From: 66-474 sp035688305
Lineage (GTDB): Bacteria > Pseudomonadota > Gammaproteobacteria > Xanthomonadales > Rhodanobacteraceae
Assembly: GCA_035688305.1 (NCBI GenBank)
Contig: DASSNC010000034.1
Coordinates: forward strand, 1-43,925
Direction: 5' to 3'
DNA length: 43,925 nucleotides
How positions within the stretch are numbered: the stretch's first letter is position 1; each line of letters starts with the position of its first letter. Positions 7,091-15,705 of this stretch are shown piece by piece. The position numbers and the translations under genes are program-made. The notes below the pieces were generated by a model that was not told where the DNA came from, did no database searches, and saw only the letters and a list, made by a program, of their open reading frames with translations.

Positions 7091-9931
7091 TTACTTCACC
7101 GGGTTGCCATCGGCGTCGATGACCTGGACCTTGCCGAGGTCGAGGTCGCGCACGGACTTTTCGATCTTCGAAAGATCGCCGACGATCACCCAAGTCAACT
7201 TGTCCGGATGGATCACTTCCTTGGCGGCCGCATTGACGGCGGAGTCCTTCTGCGCCTCGATCCGGCCCTTCAAGGTCTGCACGTAGTCATCGGGACGGTC
7301 GTACTTGACGATGCCTTCGACCGCGTTCAACACCGCCTGCGCCGTTTCGTACTGGCCCGGCATCTTGCGGATGTCGTTGTCCTTGATCTTCTGGATTTCC
7401 TTGTCGGTGATGGGCTTGTCGCCGATCACGCCACGCGCTTCCTTCAGGATTTCCGCGACCGACGGCCCGGTCTTGTCGGTCTGCACCGGCGCGTACATCA
7501 GGAACGGCCGCTGGCCGATCGCGCTCGGCAACATGCTGCGCGCACCGTAGGACCAGTGCTTGTCCTCGCGCAGGTTCATGTTGAGGCGCGAGGTGAAGGT
7601 GCCACCGAACGCACCATTCATGGTGCCGATTTCGAGATCGTTCGGCGCCTTGGTGGACGGCGCGACCAGCCCCGCGATGATCACCGACTGCTGTGCGCCC
7701 GGACGATTGACCAGGTACACGCTCGGGCTGGCCGGGTAGGCGACCTTGGCGAGGTTCTTGGTGGGCACCGGGGTGCCAGGGGCCTTCCAGTCGCCGAAGG
7801 CCTTTTCCAGTTGCGGGATGATCTTGTCCAGCGTGGTGTCGCCCGCGACCAGGATCGTCATGTTGTCGGGGCGGATCCAGTCATGCATGAAACCACGCAT
7901 GTCGGCCTCGGTCAGCGACTTGATCGAGGCCTCGGTGCCCGTGCCGGTGAAGGGAATCGCATAGGCGTTGCCCTGGCCGTACAGGATCGGCGGCAGCAGC
8001 CGCAGCGCCACCGCGACCGGCTGGGTCTTCTCCTGCGCGATGCCGGCCAACCACTGTCCGCGCAGGCGCGACACATCGGCCTCGTGGAACGCCGGGTTGC
8101 GCACGATGTCGGCATACAGCGCCAGCGAGTCGGCCAGCTTGTCGTCCAGCGCGCTCATCCACGCGTTGCAAGTATCGAGGTCACAGCCGGTGGCGATCTC
8201 GGCGCCGAGGCGCTGCTTGCGCTTGGCGATTTCGACCGAGTCGAGATCCTTGGTGCCCTCGTCCAGCATGCTCATCGTGAAGCTGGAAGTACCGAGTTTG
8301 CGCCCCTGGTCGGCGGCATAACCCGCGTCGAACAAGGCCTCCACCTGCACCACCGGAATCGAATGCCGCTCGGCCAGCACCACCTTGATGCCGTTCTTGA
8401 GCGTGCCATGCTGCAGGGTCGGGAAGCTCAGGTTGGGGAACGCATCGACCACCGGTACGCCCTTGCTGCGGTCGACGTCGCTTTGCGTGACCTTGAAGTC
8501 GCCCGCGGGCGAGAGCTTGTCAGCCGGACGTCCCGGAATGGCAGCGCGTCCCGTGACGGTGGCGACGTCCTTGGCGTCGACTTTGCCCGGTACCACGGTG
8601 AGCGTGTAGTCGCCCTTCGACAGCCACTTGTCGGCGGCAGCCTTCACGGCCGCCGGGGTCGCGGCCATCGTGACGTCGTAATCCTTCTTCCAGGCGCCCG
8701 GATCGTTGCGGTAGACCTGCCCTTCGGCCAGCGTCACCGCCTTGCCGGAGAAGCCGCCGACCTGTTCCAGGCCGCGGATCGTGGAGGCCCGATACATGGT
8801 CTTGACGCGCTCCAGCTCGTCGGCAGTCGGGCCGTCCTTCAGGAATTTCTGCCACTCGTCGGCAATGGTGGCGTCCACCTTTTTCGTGTCGACACCCTTC
8901 TTCACGTCAACCTGCAACAGCGTCATGCTGGCCAGCTCGAAGGACATGTTGCCCATCGACACGTTGTCGGCGAGCTTGTCCTGATAGACCAGCCGCTGGT
9001 ACAGCCGCGAGGTCTTGCTGCCGCCCAGGACCTGCGCGGCGAGATCCAGCATCAGGCGATCATTGCCTTCAGCGTCGAGACCCGGCGTGTTCCATTCACG
9101 GTACATGCGCACTTGCGCGACGTTGTCGGTCATCGTGCCGTGCGTGGACTGGTCACGCGCGGTGACCCATGGCTGCGGCCGCGGCACTTGCGGGCCGGCC
9201 GGGATGTCGCCGAAAAACTTCAGCGCCTTGGCGCGTGCTTCGGCGGGCGTGATGTCACCGACCAGCACCAGCGTGGTGTTGGCCGCCCCGTAGTAATCCT
9301 TGAACCACTGCTTCACCGTGTCGAGCGAAGCGGCGTTGAGGTCATCCATCGAACCGATGGTGGAGTGGTGGTAGGGATGATTGGCCGGGAATGCGTTCGC
9401 CTGCAGGTCGGTGTACACGCGCCCGTATGGCTGGTTCTCGCCCTGGCGTTTTTCGTTCTGGACCACGCCGCGCTGCTCGTCGAGTTCCGGCTGGCCGATC
9501 GCGCCCAACAGGTGGCCCATGCGATCGGACTCCATCCACAGCGCCATGTCGAGCGCGGTGGTCGGCACGGTTTCGAAATAGTTGGTGCGGTCGAGCCAGG
9601 TGGTGCCGTTCATGCCGGTGGCACCGACCAGTTCAAACGGACGGAAATATTCGTCCTTGTGGTTTTCCGAGCCCTGGAACATCAGGTGTTCGAACAGGTG
9701 CGCGAAACCGGTCTTGCCCTTGGGCTCGTAGCCCGAGCCGACGTGGTACCAGACGCTGACCGCGACGATCGGCGCCTTGTGGTCTTCCGAGACCACCACG
9801 GTGAGGCCATTGGGCAAGGTGAAGCGGGTGTAGGGAATATCGATTTTGCCGCCGGCATCGGCGGCTTGCGCCGCTCCTGCGAGCAGGGTGAAGCCGAGCA
9901 CTGCGAACCACGCCAACCAGTGCGTGCGCAT
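7091..9931 (-). CDS. secreted M16 (pitrilysin) family zinc metallopeptidase, two-domain
   Basis: Predicted zinc peptidase of 946 aa with a signal peptide ending near AQA-A (residue 23), hence periplasmic. It contains two tandem M16 units. The first has the inverted zinc motif HLFEH (about residues 74-78) and a downstream Glu-containing QRGVVQNEKRQ stretch. The second, starting around residue 490 (PTLQHGTLKNGIKVVLAERH), lacks HxxEH and should be the structural, non-catalytic half that closes the chamber, as is usual for fused M16 proteins. The start at 9931 has GGAGG 8 nt upstream. It is transcribed away from the SDR/trmL pair. Likely a broad oligopeptide substrate range. Confidence 0.93.
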   Translation of the reverse strand: MRTHWLAWFAVLGFTLLAGAAQAADAGGKIDIPYTRFTLPNGLTVVVSEDHKAPIVAVSVWYHVGSGYEPKGKTGFAHLFEHLMFQGSENHKDEYFRPFELVGATGMNGTTWLDRTNYFETVPTTALDMALWMESDRMGHLLGAIGQPELDEQRGVVQNEKRQGENQPYGRVYTDLQANAFPANHPYHHSTIGSMDDLNAASLDTVKQWFKDYYGAANTTLVLVGDITPAEARAKALKFFGDIPAGPQVPRPQPWVTARDQSTHGTMTDNVAQVRMYREWNTPGLDAEGNDRLMLDLAAQVLGGSKTSRLYQRLVYQDKLADNVSMGNMSFELASMTLLQVDVKKGVDTKKVDATIADEWQKFLKDGPTADELERVKTMYRASTIRGLEQVGGFSGKAVTLAEGQVYRNDPGAWKKDYDVTMAATPAAVKAAADKWLSKGDYTLTVVPGKVDAKDVATVTGRAAIPGRPADKLSPAGDFKVTQSDVDRSKGVPVVDAFPNLSFPTLQHGTLKNGIKVVLAERHSIPVVQVEALFDAGYAADQGRKLGTSSFTMSMLDEGTKDLDSVEIAKRKQRLGAEIATGCDLDTCNAWMSALDDKLADSLALYADIVRNPAFHEADVSRLRGQWLAGIAQEKTQPVAVALRLLPPILYGQGNAYAIPFTGTGTEASIKSLTEADMRGFMHDWIRPDNMTILVAGDTTLDKIIPQLEKAFGDWKAPGTPVPTKNLAKVAYPASPSVYLVNRPGAQQSVIIAGLVAPSTKAPNDLEIGTMNGAFGGTFTSRLNMNLREDKHWSYGARSMLPSAIGQRPFLMYAPVQTDKTGPSVAEILKEARGVIGDKPITDKEIQKIKDNDIRKMPGQYETAQAVLNAVEGIVKYDRPDDYVQTLKGRIEAQKDSAVNAAAKEVIHPDKLTWVIVGDLSKIEKSVRDLDLGKVQVIDADGNPVK

Positions 9932-10059
9932 GATGGAGTCCTCCCCGGACGTATTTGGGTTGTCCGTTGAAGCTAACCCAGCCGCAGGGGGAAAGCAATC
10001 GGCGACAAACCATTGTATGAACGGGGGTTTAGACTAGGCCCACGCGGAGGAAGATTGCC

Positions 10060-10758
10060 ATGCAACGCTGCCTCGTCACCGGCGCCAATCGCGGGCTCGG
10101 GTTGGCCTTCGTTACCAGCCTGCTGGAACGCGGCGCACGCGTGCTGGCCTGCTGCCGCGATCCCGCGCAGGCCAAGGTTCTCGACGCATTGCACGCAGCG
10201 CACGGGGAGCGGCTTGCGATCCACGCGCTGGACGTGGCCGACCCACAGGCCATCGAGGCATTGCCGCAGGCGGTGGCCAAGCACCTGCAACGGGTCGATC
10301 TGCTCGTCAACAACGCCGGCGTACTGGTATCGGGCGAACGCTTCGGCAACGTCGGGGCCGAAGCGCTGGCGGAGAGCTTCGCCGTCAATGCGACGGCACC
10401 GCTGTTGATCACGCAGGCGTTGGCGCCGCTGCTGGCGCTGGGCAACAAGCCGCGGGTGCTGTGCGTCAGCAGCCAGGTCGGCTCGATCGCGCAATCGCAT
10501 GCATTCCGGACCGTCAGCTACGCGATGAGCAAGGCCGCGCTCAACATGGGCGTGAAGCGGCTTGCGGCGGAGCTTGCGCCGCGCGGCATCATCGTGCTGA
10601 GCGTGCACCCGGGTTGGCTGAAGACCGCCATGGGCGGCAAGAGCGCGACGCTCGCGCCGCTGGATGCCGCACATGCGGTGTTGAACCTCGTCGAGCACGC
10701 CCGCATCGAGGATGCCGGGAAGTTCCTCGCTTACGATGGCGCCGAGCTTCCCTGGTGA
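10060..10758 (+). CDS. short-chain dehydrogenase/reductase, C-factor-like subgroup
   Basis: NAD(P)-dependent oxidoreductase of 232 aa. The Rossmann motif TGANRGLG is at residues 7-14, followed by D-V-A-D, the NNAG motif near 85-88, a catalytic Ser in VSSQ and YxxxK as YAMSK around 149-153. The HPGWLKTAMGG loop and short length match the CsgA/C-factor-like group of classical SDRs. The substrate is unknown. GGAGGA lies 9 nt upstream of ATG 10060. Only 10 nt separate its stop from trmL, so the two are probably co-transcribed. Confidence 0.9.
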   Translation: MQRCLVTGANRGLGLAFVTSLLERGARVLACCRDPAQAKVLDALHAAHGERLAIHALDVADPQAIEALPQAVAKHLQRVDLLVNNAGVLVSGERFGNVGAEALAESFAVNATAPLLITQALAPLLALGNKPRVLCVSSQVGSIAQSHAFRTVSYAMSKAALNMGVKRLAAELAPRGIIVLSVHPGWLKTAMGGKSATLAPLDAAHAVLNLVEHARIEDAGKFLAYDGAELPW

Positions 10759-10768
10759 TGACATTCCC

Positions 10769-11245
10769 ATGTTGCATGTGATCCTGTTTCAACCGGAAAT
10801 TCCGCCCAACACCGGCAACGTGATCCGCCTGTGTGCGAACGCGGGCGCGTCGCTGCACCTGATCCGGCCACTGGGTTTTGAACTGGACCACGCGAAATTG
10901 CGCCGCGCCGGGCTGGACTACCACGAGTTCGTCAACGTGATGGCGCATGACGATCTCGATGCCTGCCTCGACGTGCTGCAGCGCCCCCGTGTGTTCGCGT
11001 TCACCAGCCACGCCACGCGCTGCTTCACCGATGTCGCTTTCGCCGATGGCGATGCGTTGCTGTTCGGACGCGAGACGTCAGGCCTGCCGGAGGCGATTCT
11101 GCAAACGCTTCCCGGGCCAAGCCGCCTGCGCCTGCCCATGCAACCCGACAACCGCAGCCTCAATCTCTCCAACGCCGTGGCCATTGCGGTGTACGAAGCG
11201 TGGCGGCAGCAGGGCTTCCCCGGCGCGGCGCGGGATACGCGGTAA
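10769..11245 (+). CDS. trmL: tRNA (cytidine/uridine-2'-O-)-methyltransferase TrmL
   Basis: SPOUT-class methyltransferase of 158 aa that 2'-O-methylates the wobble nucleotide (position 34) of tRNA-Leu isoacceptors. Family blocks are complete: the N-terminal FQPEIPPNTGNVIRLCAN stretch, IRPLGF, LLFGRETSGLP (glycine-rich knot segment) and RSLNLSNAVAI at the C-terminus, which forms the SAM-binding trefoil knot. The length equals E. coli TrmL. ATG 10769 is chosen because the conserved N-terminus starts there; in-frame starts further upstream lie inside the SDR gene. Repeat cluster B begins about 30 nt after its stop. Confidence 0.95.
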   Translation: MLHVILFQPEIPPNTGNVIRLCANAGASLHLIRPLGFELDHAKLRRAGLDYHEFVNVMAHDDLDACLDVLQRPRVFAFTSHATRCFTDVAFADGDALLFGRETSGLPEAILQTLPGPSRLRLPMQPDNRSLNLSNAVAIAVYEAWRQQGFPGAARDTR

Positions 11246-11274
11246 CGACGCTTGGTCCAACGCTCTTGGCCCGT

Positions 11275-11750
11275 GGAGTCCAAAAGGCAACAGCTTCTTG
11301 ACGCGGATTTCCGCGGATACTCGCGGATGGAGCTTCTGATCCGTGCTATCCGTGTAATCCGTGGTAGATGCTTCTTCGATGTCCCGGCAGAACGGCAAAG
11401 AGCCTTGACCACGAATTTGCACGGATGCACACCGGTAGAGCTTTTATCCGCGTCCGCCCGCGTTGATCCGCGCTCGATGCTCTTGATGCGCGCAACCCAC
11501 AAGGCAAAAGCCTTTTTGACGCGGATTTCCGCGGATGTACGCGGATGGAGCTTCTGATCCGTGTCGATCCGTGTAATCCGTGGTAGATGCTTTTTCGAAG
11601 TCCCGTCAAAACAGCAAGGAGCTTTGACCACGGATTTGCACGGATGCACACGGATAGAGCTTTTATCAGCGGTCATCCGCTTCGATCCGTGTCAAATGCT
11701 TTTGATCTGTGGAATCCGTGTCGATCCGTGGCGAACGCTTCTGGCACGAG
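11275..11750. repeat. repeat cluster B: phased CRCGGAT/ATCCGYG palindromic units
   Basis: The gap between trmL and ubiJ (11246-11797) contains no supported gene and is almost entirely repeat. GGAT cores start at 11305, 11315, 11325 and again at 11523, 11533, 11543. Matching ATCC cores follow on the other side (11557, 11567, 11576), mostly 10 bp apart with occasional 9-bp steps. The block 11624-11680 matches the reverse complement of 6744-6801 in cluster A with one base missing, and matches cluster C in the same orientation. Linkers carry CCGTCAAAACAGCAAGGAGC-like sequence. Small open frames across this region translate the repeats into low-information Arg/Ile/His-rich peptides and are not credible genes. 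Confidence 0.9.
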
Positions 11751-11797
11751 CTGGCAAGCGCCGGCCATGCGCCCTGTCGCTCGCTTACAATGCGCGG

Positions 11798-12451
11798 ATG
11801 CCGGATCAAAAACCCAACGCCTGGATTCCCCACCCGCTGCGCAAGCTGGGTGGCCTTGCCCTCACCCTCGCATTGAACCGGCTGGTTGCGCTGGATCCGG
11901 GCACGCGCGAGGCGATCGGCAAGCTCGAAGGCCGCCGCATCGGCGTGCACCTGAAAGGCCCGGAGATCGCGTTCGCGATCGCAGCGCGCAACGGTACCTT
12001 GCAGATCGAACCGCCGCCGGAAACCGGCGACGATGGCAGCAGCAATGATTTCGAAGTCAACGCCACGCCTGGCTCGCTGCTGGCGATGGCGCTGGGCCGC
12101 GACGGCGAGACGCGTCCGGCCGGCAAGGTCGATATTTCCGGCGATGCCGAACTCGCGCAGCGCGTACAGAAGCTCGCGCGCGCCTACCGGCCCGACTTCG
12201 AAGCAGCATTCTCCATCGTGTTCGGCGAAGTGGCGGGCACCGCGATTGCACGCGCGCTGCACGACGCCGCGCAATGGGCAGCCGAGGGCGCCCGGCACTT
12301 GCGCGACGACACCATCGACTGGCTGCGCGACGAGGCCCGCCTGACCGTGCCGCACGCCGAAATGGATGCCTTCCTGGATGACGTCGACGGCCTGCGCGAG
12401 CGCACTGAGCGGCTGGCTGCGCGCGTCCGCGAATTGGGCTCCAAGCCATGA
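11798..12451 (+). CDS. ubiJ: ubiquinone biosynthesis accessory factor UbiJ (SCP2-like)
   Basis: Protein of 217 aa with an N-terminal SCP2 sterol-carrier-like domain, including the GRRIGVHLKGPEIAFAI beta stretch and a DFEVNATPGSLLAMA segment, followed by a helical C-terminal region. UbiJ binds isoprenoid lipid and supports the Ubi assembly (the soluble complex with UbiK and the hydroxylases). The call rests on the SCP2-type pattern, the size and its position overlapping ubiB. ATG 11798 is where the conserved region begins; the open frame extending upstream is repeat cluster B. Its stop overlaps the ubiB start (ATGA at 12448-12451), implying translational coupling. Confidence 0.9.
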   Translation: MPDQKPNAWIPHPLRKLGGLALTLALNRLVALDPGTREAIGKLEGRRIGVHLKGPEIAFAIAARNGTLQIEPPPETGDDGSSNDFEVNATPGSLLAMALGRDGETRPAGKVDISGDAELAQRVQKLARAYRPDFEAAFSIVFGEVAGTAIARALHDAAQWAAEGARHLRDDTIDWLRDEARLTVPHAEMDAFLDDVDGLRERTERLAARVRELGSKP

Positions 12452-14187
12452 CGCCGCTGCGCCTGCTGCCGCGCGTGCTGCACGTGGCGACGGTGCTGGT
12501 GCGCTACCGCGTCGATGACCTGATCGACGAACAGCACGGGATGCGGCTGCTGCGCTGGCTGCGCATGCTGCTGCCACGGCCGCGCAAGCAGATTGCGGCG
12601 CTGCCGCGCGGCGCGCGCCTGCGGCTCGCGCTGACCGAACTCGGACCGATCTGGGTGAAGGCGGGGCAGGTGTTGTCCACGCGTCGCGATTTGATTCCGG
12701 AAGACGTCGCCGACGAACTCGCGCAACTGCAGGACCAGGTTCCGCCATTCCCGGGCGCGGAGGCGCGCGCGATCGTCGAGGAAGCGCTCGGCAAACCGAT
12801 CGGCGAACTGTTCGCGAGTTTCGATGAAACACCACTGGCCTCGGCCTCGATCGCGCAAGTGCACGCGGCGCGCCTGCTGCTCCCATCCGGGCCTGCCGGC
12901 AAGCTCCCCCCGCAAGCAGGGCAAGCGAATTTCGCGCAGCCCACAGCGGCAACGCGCCCACTGGGTCGCGAGGTCGTGGTCAAGGTGCTGCGACCGAACG
13001 TGGCGAAAAACATCCGCCACAACCTGCAATTGCTGGATGCATCGGCGCGGCTGGTCGAGCGCTGGCATCCACAGGCCGACAAGCTGCGTCCGCGCGACTT
13101 GTTCAACGAGGTCGCCAAGACCCTCGGCAACGAATTGAACCTGCAGCACGAAGGTGCCAATGCCAGCCTGCTGCGGCGCAATTTCCAGGATTCCGACGAT
13201 CTCTACGTGCCGGAAATCGTCTGGTCGCACAGCGGCGAGAAAGTGTTGACGATGGAGCGCGTGCACGGCATCCCGGCCGACGACATCGAAGCGCTGGACG
13301 AGGCCGGCATCGACCGCCGCAAGCTCGCGACCAAGGGCGTGCGGTTGTTCTACGAACAGGTGTTCCGCGACAACTTCTTCCATGCCGACGCGCACCCCGG
13401 CAACATCTGGGTCGATCCCACCCGCACCCGCGAGCCGCGCTTCATCGCGCTCGATTTCGGCATCATGGGGTCCTTGCCCGACCAGGACCAGTACTGGTTG
13501 GCCGAGAACTTCATCGCGATGTTCGAGCGCAATTACCGGCGCATCGCCGAGCTGCACCTTGCCGCCGGCTGGATGCCGCGCCACATCCGCGTCGATGATC
13601 TGGAAGCCGCGGTGCGCACCGTGTGCGAACCGTACTTCACGCGCCCGCTGTCGGAAATCTCGTTGGCGGAAGTGGTGGCGAAACTCTTCAGCACCGCACG
13701 CAAGTTCGAGCTCACCTTGCAGCCGCAGTTGATCCTGCTGCAAAAGACCCTGCTCAACGTCGAGGGCCTCGGCCGCCAGCTGGACCCGCACATCGACATC
13801 TGGTCGGTCGCGCAACCGGTCCTGAAGCGCATACTCGCCGACCGTTACAGCTTGCGGCACGCGGTCAAGGAAATCCGCAAGCGCGTGCCCGAATGGATGC
13901 GCATCGCGCCACTGATTCCCGAGAAGGTCCACGATGCGCTGGAAGCGCTGGCCAAGGGCAACGGCCCGCTGCAGGTGGGCGAGCGCGAAATGGAACACCT
14001 GTACACGCTGGCGCGCGAAACCCAGCGGCGCATCCTGGTTGCCGCGTTCGGCGGCACCGTGCTGCTTGGTGCTGCGGTGATCTATGCGCTGGCGCCGCGC
14101 CTCGGCGTCTGGCCACCGGCGATCCTCGCCGCGATTGGCGTGGCGAGCTTCGCGGTAGCGTGGCCGTGGAAGCGGGGGAAGCTGTAG
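12448..14187 (+). CDS. ubiB: UbiB, atypical PKL-fold kinase/ATPase of ubiquinone biosynthesis, with in-frame insertion
   Basis: Membrane-anchored UbiB-family ATPase of 579 aa needed for ubiquinone synthesis. Diagnostic motifs are present: the KxGQ motif (WVKAGQVLSTRRDL, about 70-83), the Ala-rich nucleotide loop ASASIAQVH (131-139), the VVVKV lysine (179), ExD-type NELNLQHEGAN, the catalytic-loop-like HADAHPGN and the metal-binding DFGIMG. The C-terminus has two hydrophobic segments (about residues 530-575). It is about 30 residues longer than E. coli UbiB because of an insertion at about residues 144-172, between the Ala-rich loop and the conserved lysine. That insertion is rich in Pro, Ala and Gly, and its DNA resembles an intergenic hairpin repeat. 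The reading frame stays open and all motifs are intact, so the protein is presumably functional. Confidence 0.96.
   Translation: MTPLRLLPRVLHVATVLVRYRVDDLIDEQHGMRLLRWLRMLLPRPRKQIAALPRGARLRLALTELGPIWVKAGQVLSTRRDLIPEDVADELAQLQDQVPPFPGAEARAIVEEALGKPIGELFASFDETPLASASIAQVHAARLLLPSGPAGKLPPQAGQANFAQPTAATRPLGREVVVKVLRPNVAKNIRHNLQLLDASARLVERWHPQADKLRPRDLFNEVAKTLGNELNLQHEGANASLLRRNFQDSDDLYVPEIVWSHSGEKVLTMERVHGIPADDIEALDEAGIDRRKLATKGVRLFYEQVFRDNFFHADAHPGNIWVDPTRTREPRFIALDFGIMGSLPDQDQYWLAENFIAMFERNYRRIAELHLAAGWMPRHIRVDDLEAAVRTVCEPYFTRPLSEISLAEVVAKLFSTARKFELTLQPQLILLQKTLLNVEGLGRQLDPHIDIWSVAQPVLKRILADRYSLRHAVKEIRKRVPEWMRIAPLIPEKVHDALEALAKGNGPLQVGEREMEHLYTLARETQRRILVAAFGGTVLLGAAVIYALAPRLGVWPPAILAAIGVASFAVAWPWKRGKL
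12877..12963 (+). repeat. in-frame repeat-derived insertion within ubiB
   Basis: These roughly 87 bases encode UbiB residues 144-172, absent from the E. coli protein. Within them, 12882-12928 aligns with the intergenic repeat at 178-220. Both begin CCCATCCGG, continue CCTGC and a GGC, then carry a C-run, the core CCCCCGCAAGC and GGG followed by AAG. By eye about 80% of positions agree, with a few single-base gaps. Both copies also translate as LPPQAG in the same relative frame. The complementary arms of the hairpin are partly decayed here (CAGGG instead of CGGGGG). Confidence 0.7.
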
Positions 14188-14244
14188 CGCCAGCAGCCGG
14201 CGATGCGTTCCGTGGCGTCACACGCGCTCGTGCCGCGAAGACAA

Positions 14245-14685
14245 GCGCTTTTGGACGCGGACTTCAGCGGAGAGAGATCCTGACCCATGTCGAATGCTTT
14301 TCGTGAATCCTGCGGGAAGAGCAAGAAGCCTTGGCCACGGATTTGCATGGATGCACACGGATAGCGCTTTTATCAGCGGTCATCCGCGTTGATCCGCGTC
14401 CAACGCTCTTTGCCCGTTGAATCCGCAAGGCAACAGCCCTTTGACGCGGATTTCCGCGGATACGCGCGGATAGAGCTCCTGATCCGTTTCATCCGTGTAG
14501 ATCCGTGTAGATCCGTGTCATCCGTGGTAAATGCTTTTTTCAAAGCCTCGCCAGAACGGCAAGGGACTTGGACTGTGGATTTGCACGGATGCACACGGAC
14601 AGAGCTTTTATCAGCGGTCATCCGCGTCGATCCGCGTCGAATGCTCTTGATGCGTGTATCCGTCGATCCGTGGCCGATGCTCCCG
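14245..14685. repeat. repeat cluster C: phased CRCGGAT/ATCCGYG palindromic units
   Basis: The gap between ubiB and gpmA (14188-14702), whose genes converge here, holds no supported gene. GGAT cores start at 14448, 14458 and 14468. ATCC cores start at 14482, 14491, 14501, 14511 and 14520, with 9- or 10-bp steps; the right arm has two extra cores. Two further units around 14335-14400 and 14575-14640 carry the GATTTGCACGGATGCACACG-type left arm and the TTTTATCAGCGGTCATCCGC centre seen in cluster B, in the same orientation as B and opposite to A. Confidence 0.9.
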
Positions 14686-14702
14686 TCGGGGACCATCGGA
14701 AG

Positions 14703-15452
14703 TCACACCGCCGAGGAACGCCCCTGGTTGGCGACGGCCGCTGCTTTCGCCGCGATCGCCTCGGCATCGCCGAGATAAAAGTGTTCAACCGGTCGCATGT
14801 CGGCGTCGAAGCGGTACACCAGCGGCACGCCGTTCGGAATGTTGACCCCGGTGATCTCGGCATCGGAAATGCCATCGAGATACTTCACCAGCGCGCGCAT
14901 CGAATTGCCGTGCGCCACCACCACCACGCGCTGGCCGGAGCGGATCGCGGGCGCCAGTACCTCGTGCCAGTACGGCAGTACCCGCGCCACGGTGTCCTTC
15001 AGGCATTCGGTCAGCGGCACTTGCGCGGGCTCGAGTTTGGCGTAGCGCGGATCAGTCGCGTAGACGTTGTGCCCGGGATCGAGCGGCGGTGGCGGCACGT
15101 CGTAACTACGCCGCCAGATGTGCACCTGCTCGTCGCCGTGCTTGGCGGCGATCTCGGCCTTGTTGAGCCCGGTGAGCGCACCGTAGTGGCGTTCGTTCAA
15201 GCGCCAATCGGTCACCACCGGCAGCCACGCAAGATCCATCGCATCCTGCACGCCCCACAAGGTGTGCACGGCGCGCGTCAGTACCGAAGTATGCGCGACG
15301 TCGAACGTGTAACCCTCGCGCTTCAGCAATTCACCCGCCTCGCGCGCCTCGTCGCGGCCTTGCCCGGTGAGATCGACGTCGGCCCAGCCGGTGAACCGAT
15401 TTTCCTTGTTCCACAGCGACTGGCCGTGGCGGATCATCACGAGGGTGTGCAT
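14703..15452 (-). CDS. gpmA: 2,3-bisphosphoglycerate-dependent phosphoglycerate mutase
   Basis: Glycolytic and gluconeogenic mutase of 249 aa that interconverts 3- and 2-phosphoglycerate in the cytosol. The phosphohistidine motif RHGQS is at residues 8-12, with WNKENRFTGW following. The second catalytic His is in VVVAHGNSMRALVKYL, and the substrate-binding ERHYGALTGLNK block is complete. The length equals the E. coli enzyme. ATG 15452 gives the canonical MHTLVMIRHGQS start. It is monocistronic on this evidence and converges on ubiB with repeat cluster C in between. Confidence 0.97.
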   Translation of the reverse strand: MHTLVMIRHGQSLWNKENRFTGWADVDLTGQGRDEAREAGELLKREGYTFDVAHTSVLTRAVHTLWGVQDAMDLAWLPVVTDWRLNERHYGALTGLNKAEIAAKHGDEQVHIWRRSYDVPPPPLDPGHNVYATDPRYAKLEPAQVPLTECLKDTVARVLPYWHEVLAPAIRSGQRVVVVAHGNSMRALVKYLDGISDAEITGVNIPNGVPLVYRFDADMRPVEHFYLGDAEAIAAKAAAVANQGRSSAV

Positions 15453-15705
15453 GGTTTTGCCTGTTCGGGTTGTCGCTACATTCTACTGACTGCCCGATTC
15501 GAAGCGGCTGTTGCGGGAAATCGGGCCACGGCTGGTCGCTCCGGTGTTTCCGGAACGACACGCTGCGGCAATGCCGGGTGGCAGACAGCGCGGCAATCCG
15601 GAACGGCCGCATGCCATTGGTCACGGTGACGATGGACCTATTGGCAACACCACAATAGTCGGGCACGATCATGCTTCACCAGCGCCATCTGCGCAGGAGG
15701 TTTCC

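Noticed and set aside
6437..7122. Small proteins encoded by the repeat clusters (also in 11252-11676 and 14389-14696)
   Set aside because: The same peptides appear in several frames and on both strands because they translate the ATCCGYG repeats; no start signals or known domains.
6932..9970. Open frame of over 1000 codons on the plus strand opposite the M16 peptidase
   Set aside because: It is a GC-driven mirror frame: it begins in repeat cluster A, has no domain I recognise, and the minus strand encodes a complete M16 protein with signal peptide and ribosome site.
12184..13998. 600-codon open frame opposite ubiJ-ubiB
   Set aside because: Antisense to two well-conserved genes, with composition typical of mirror frames in high-GC DNA.
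6500..14685. Repeat clusters A-C as CRISPR arrays
   Set aside because: Repeats are palindromic heptamers with 10-bp steps, linkers between units are similar to each other rather than unique, and there are no cas genes.
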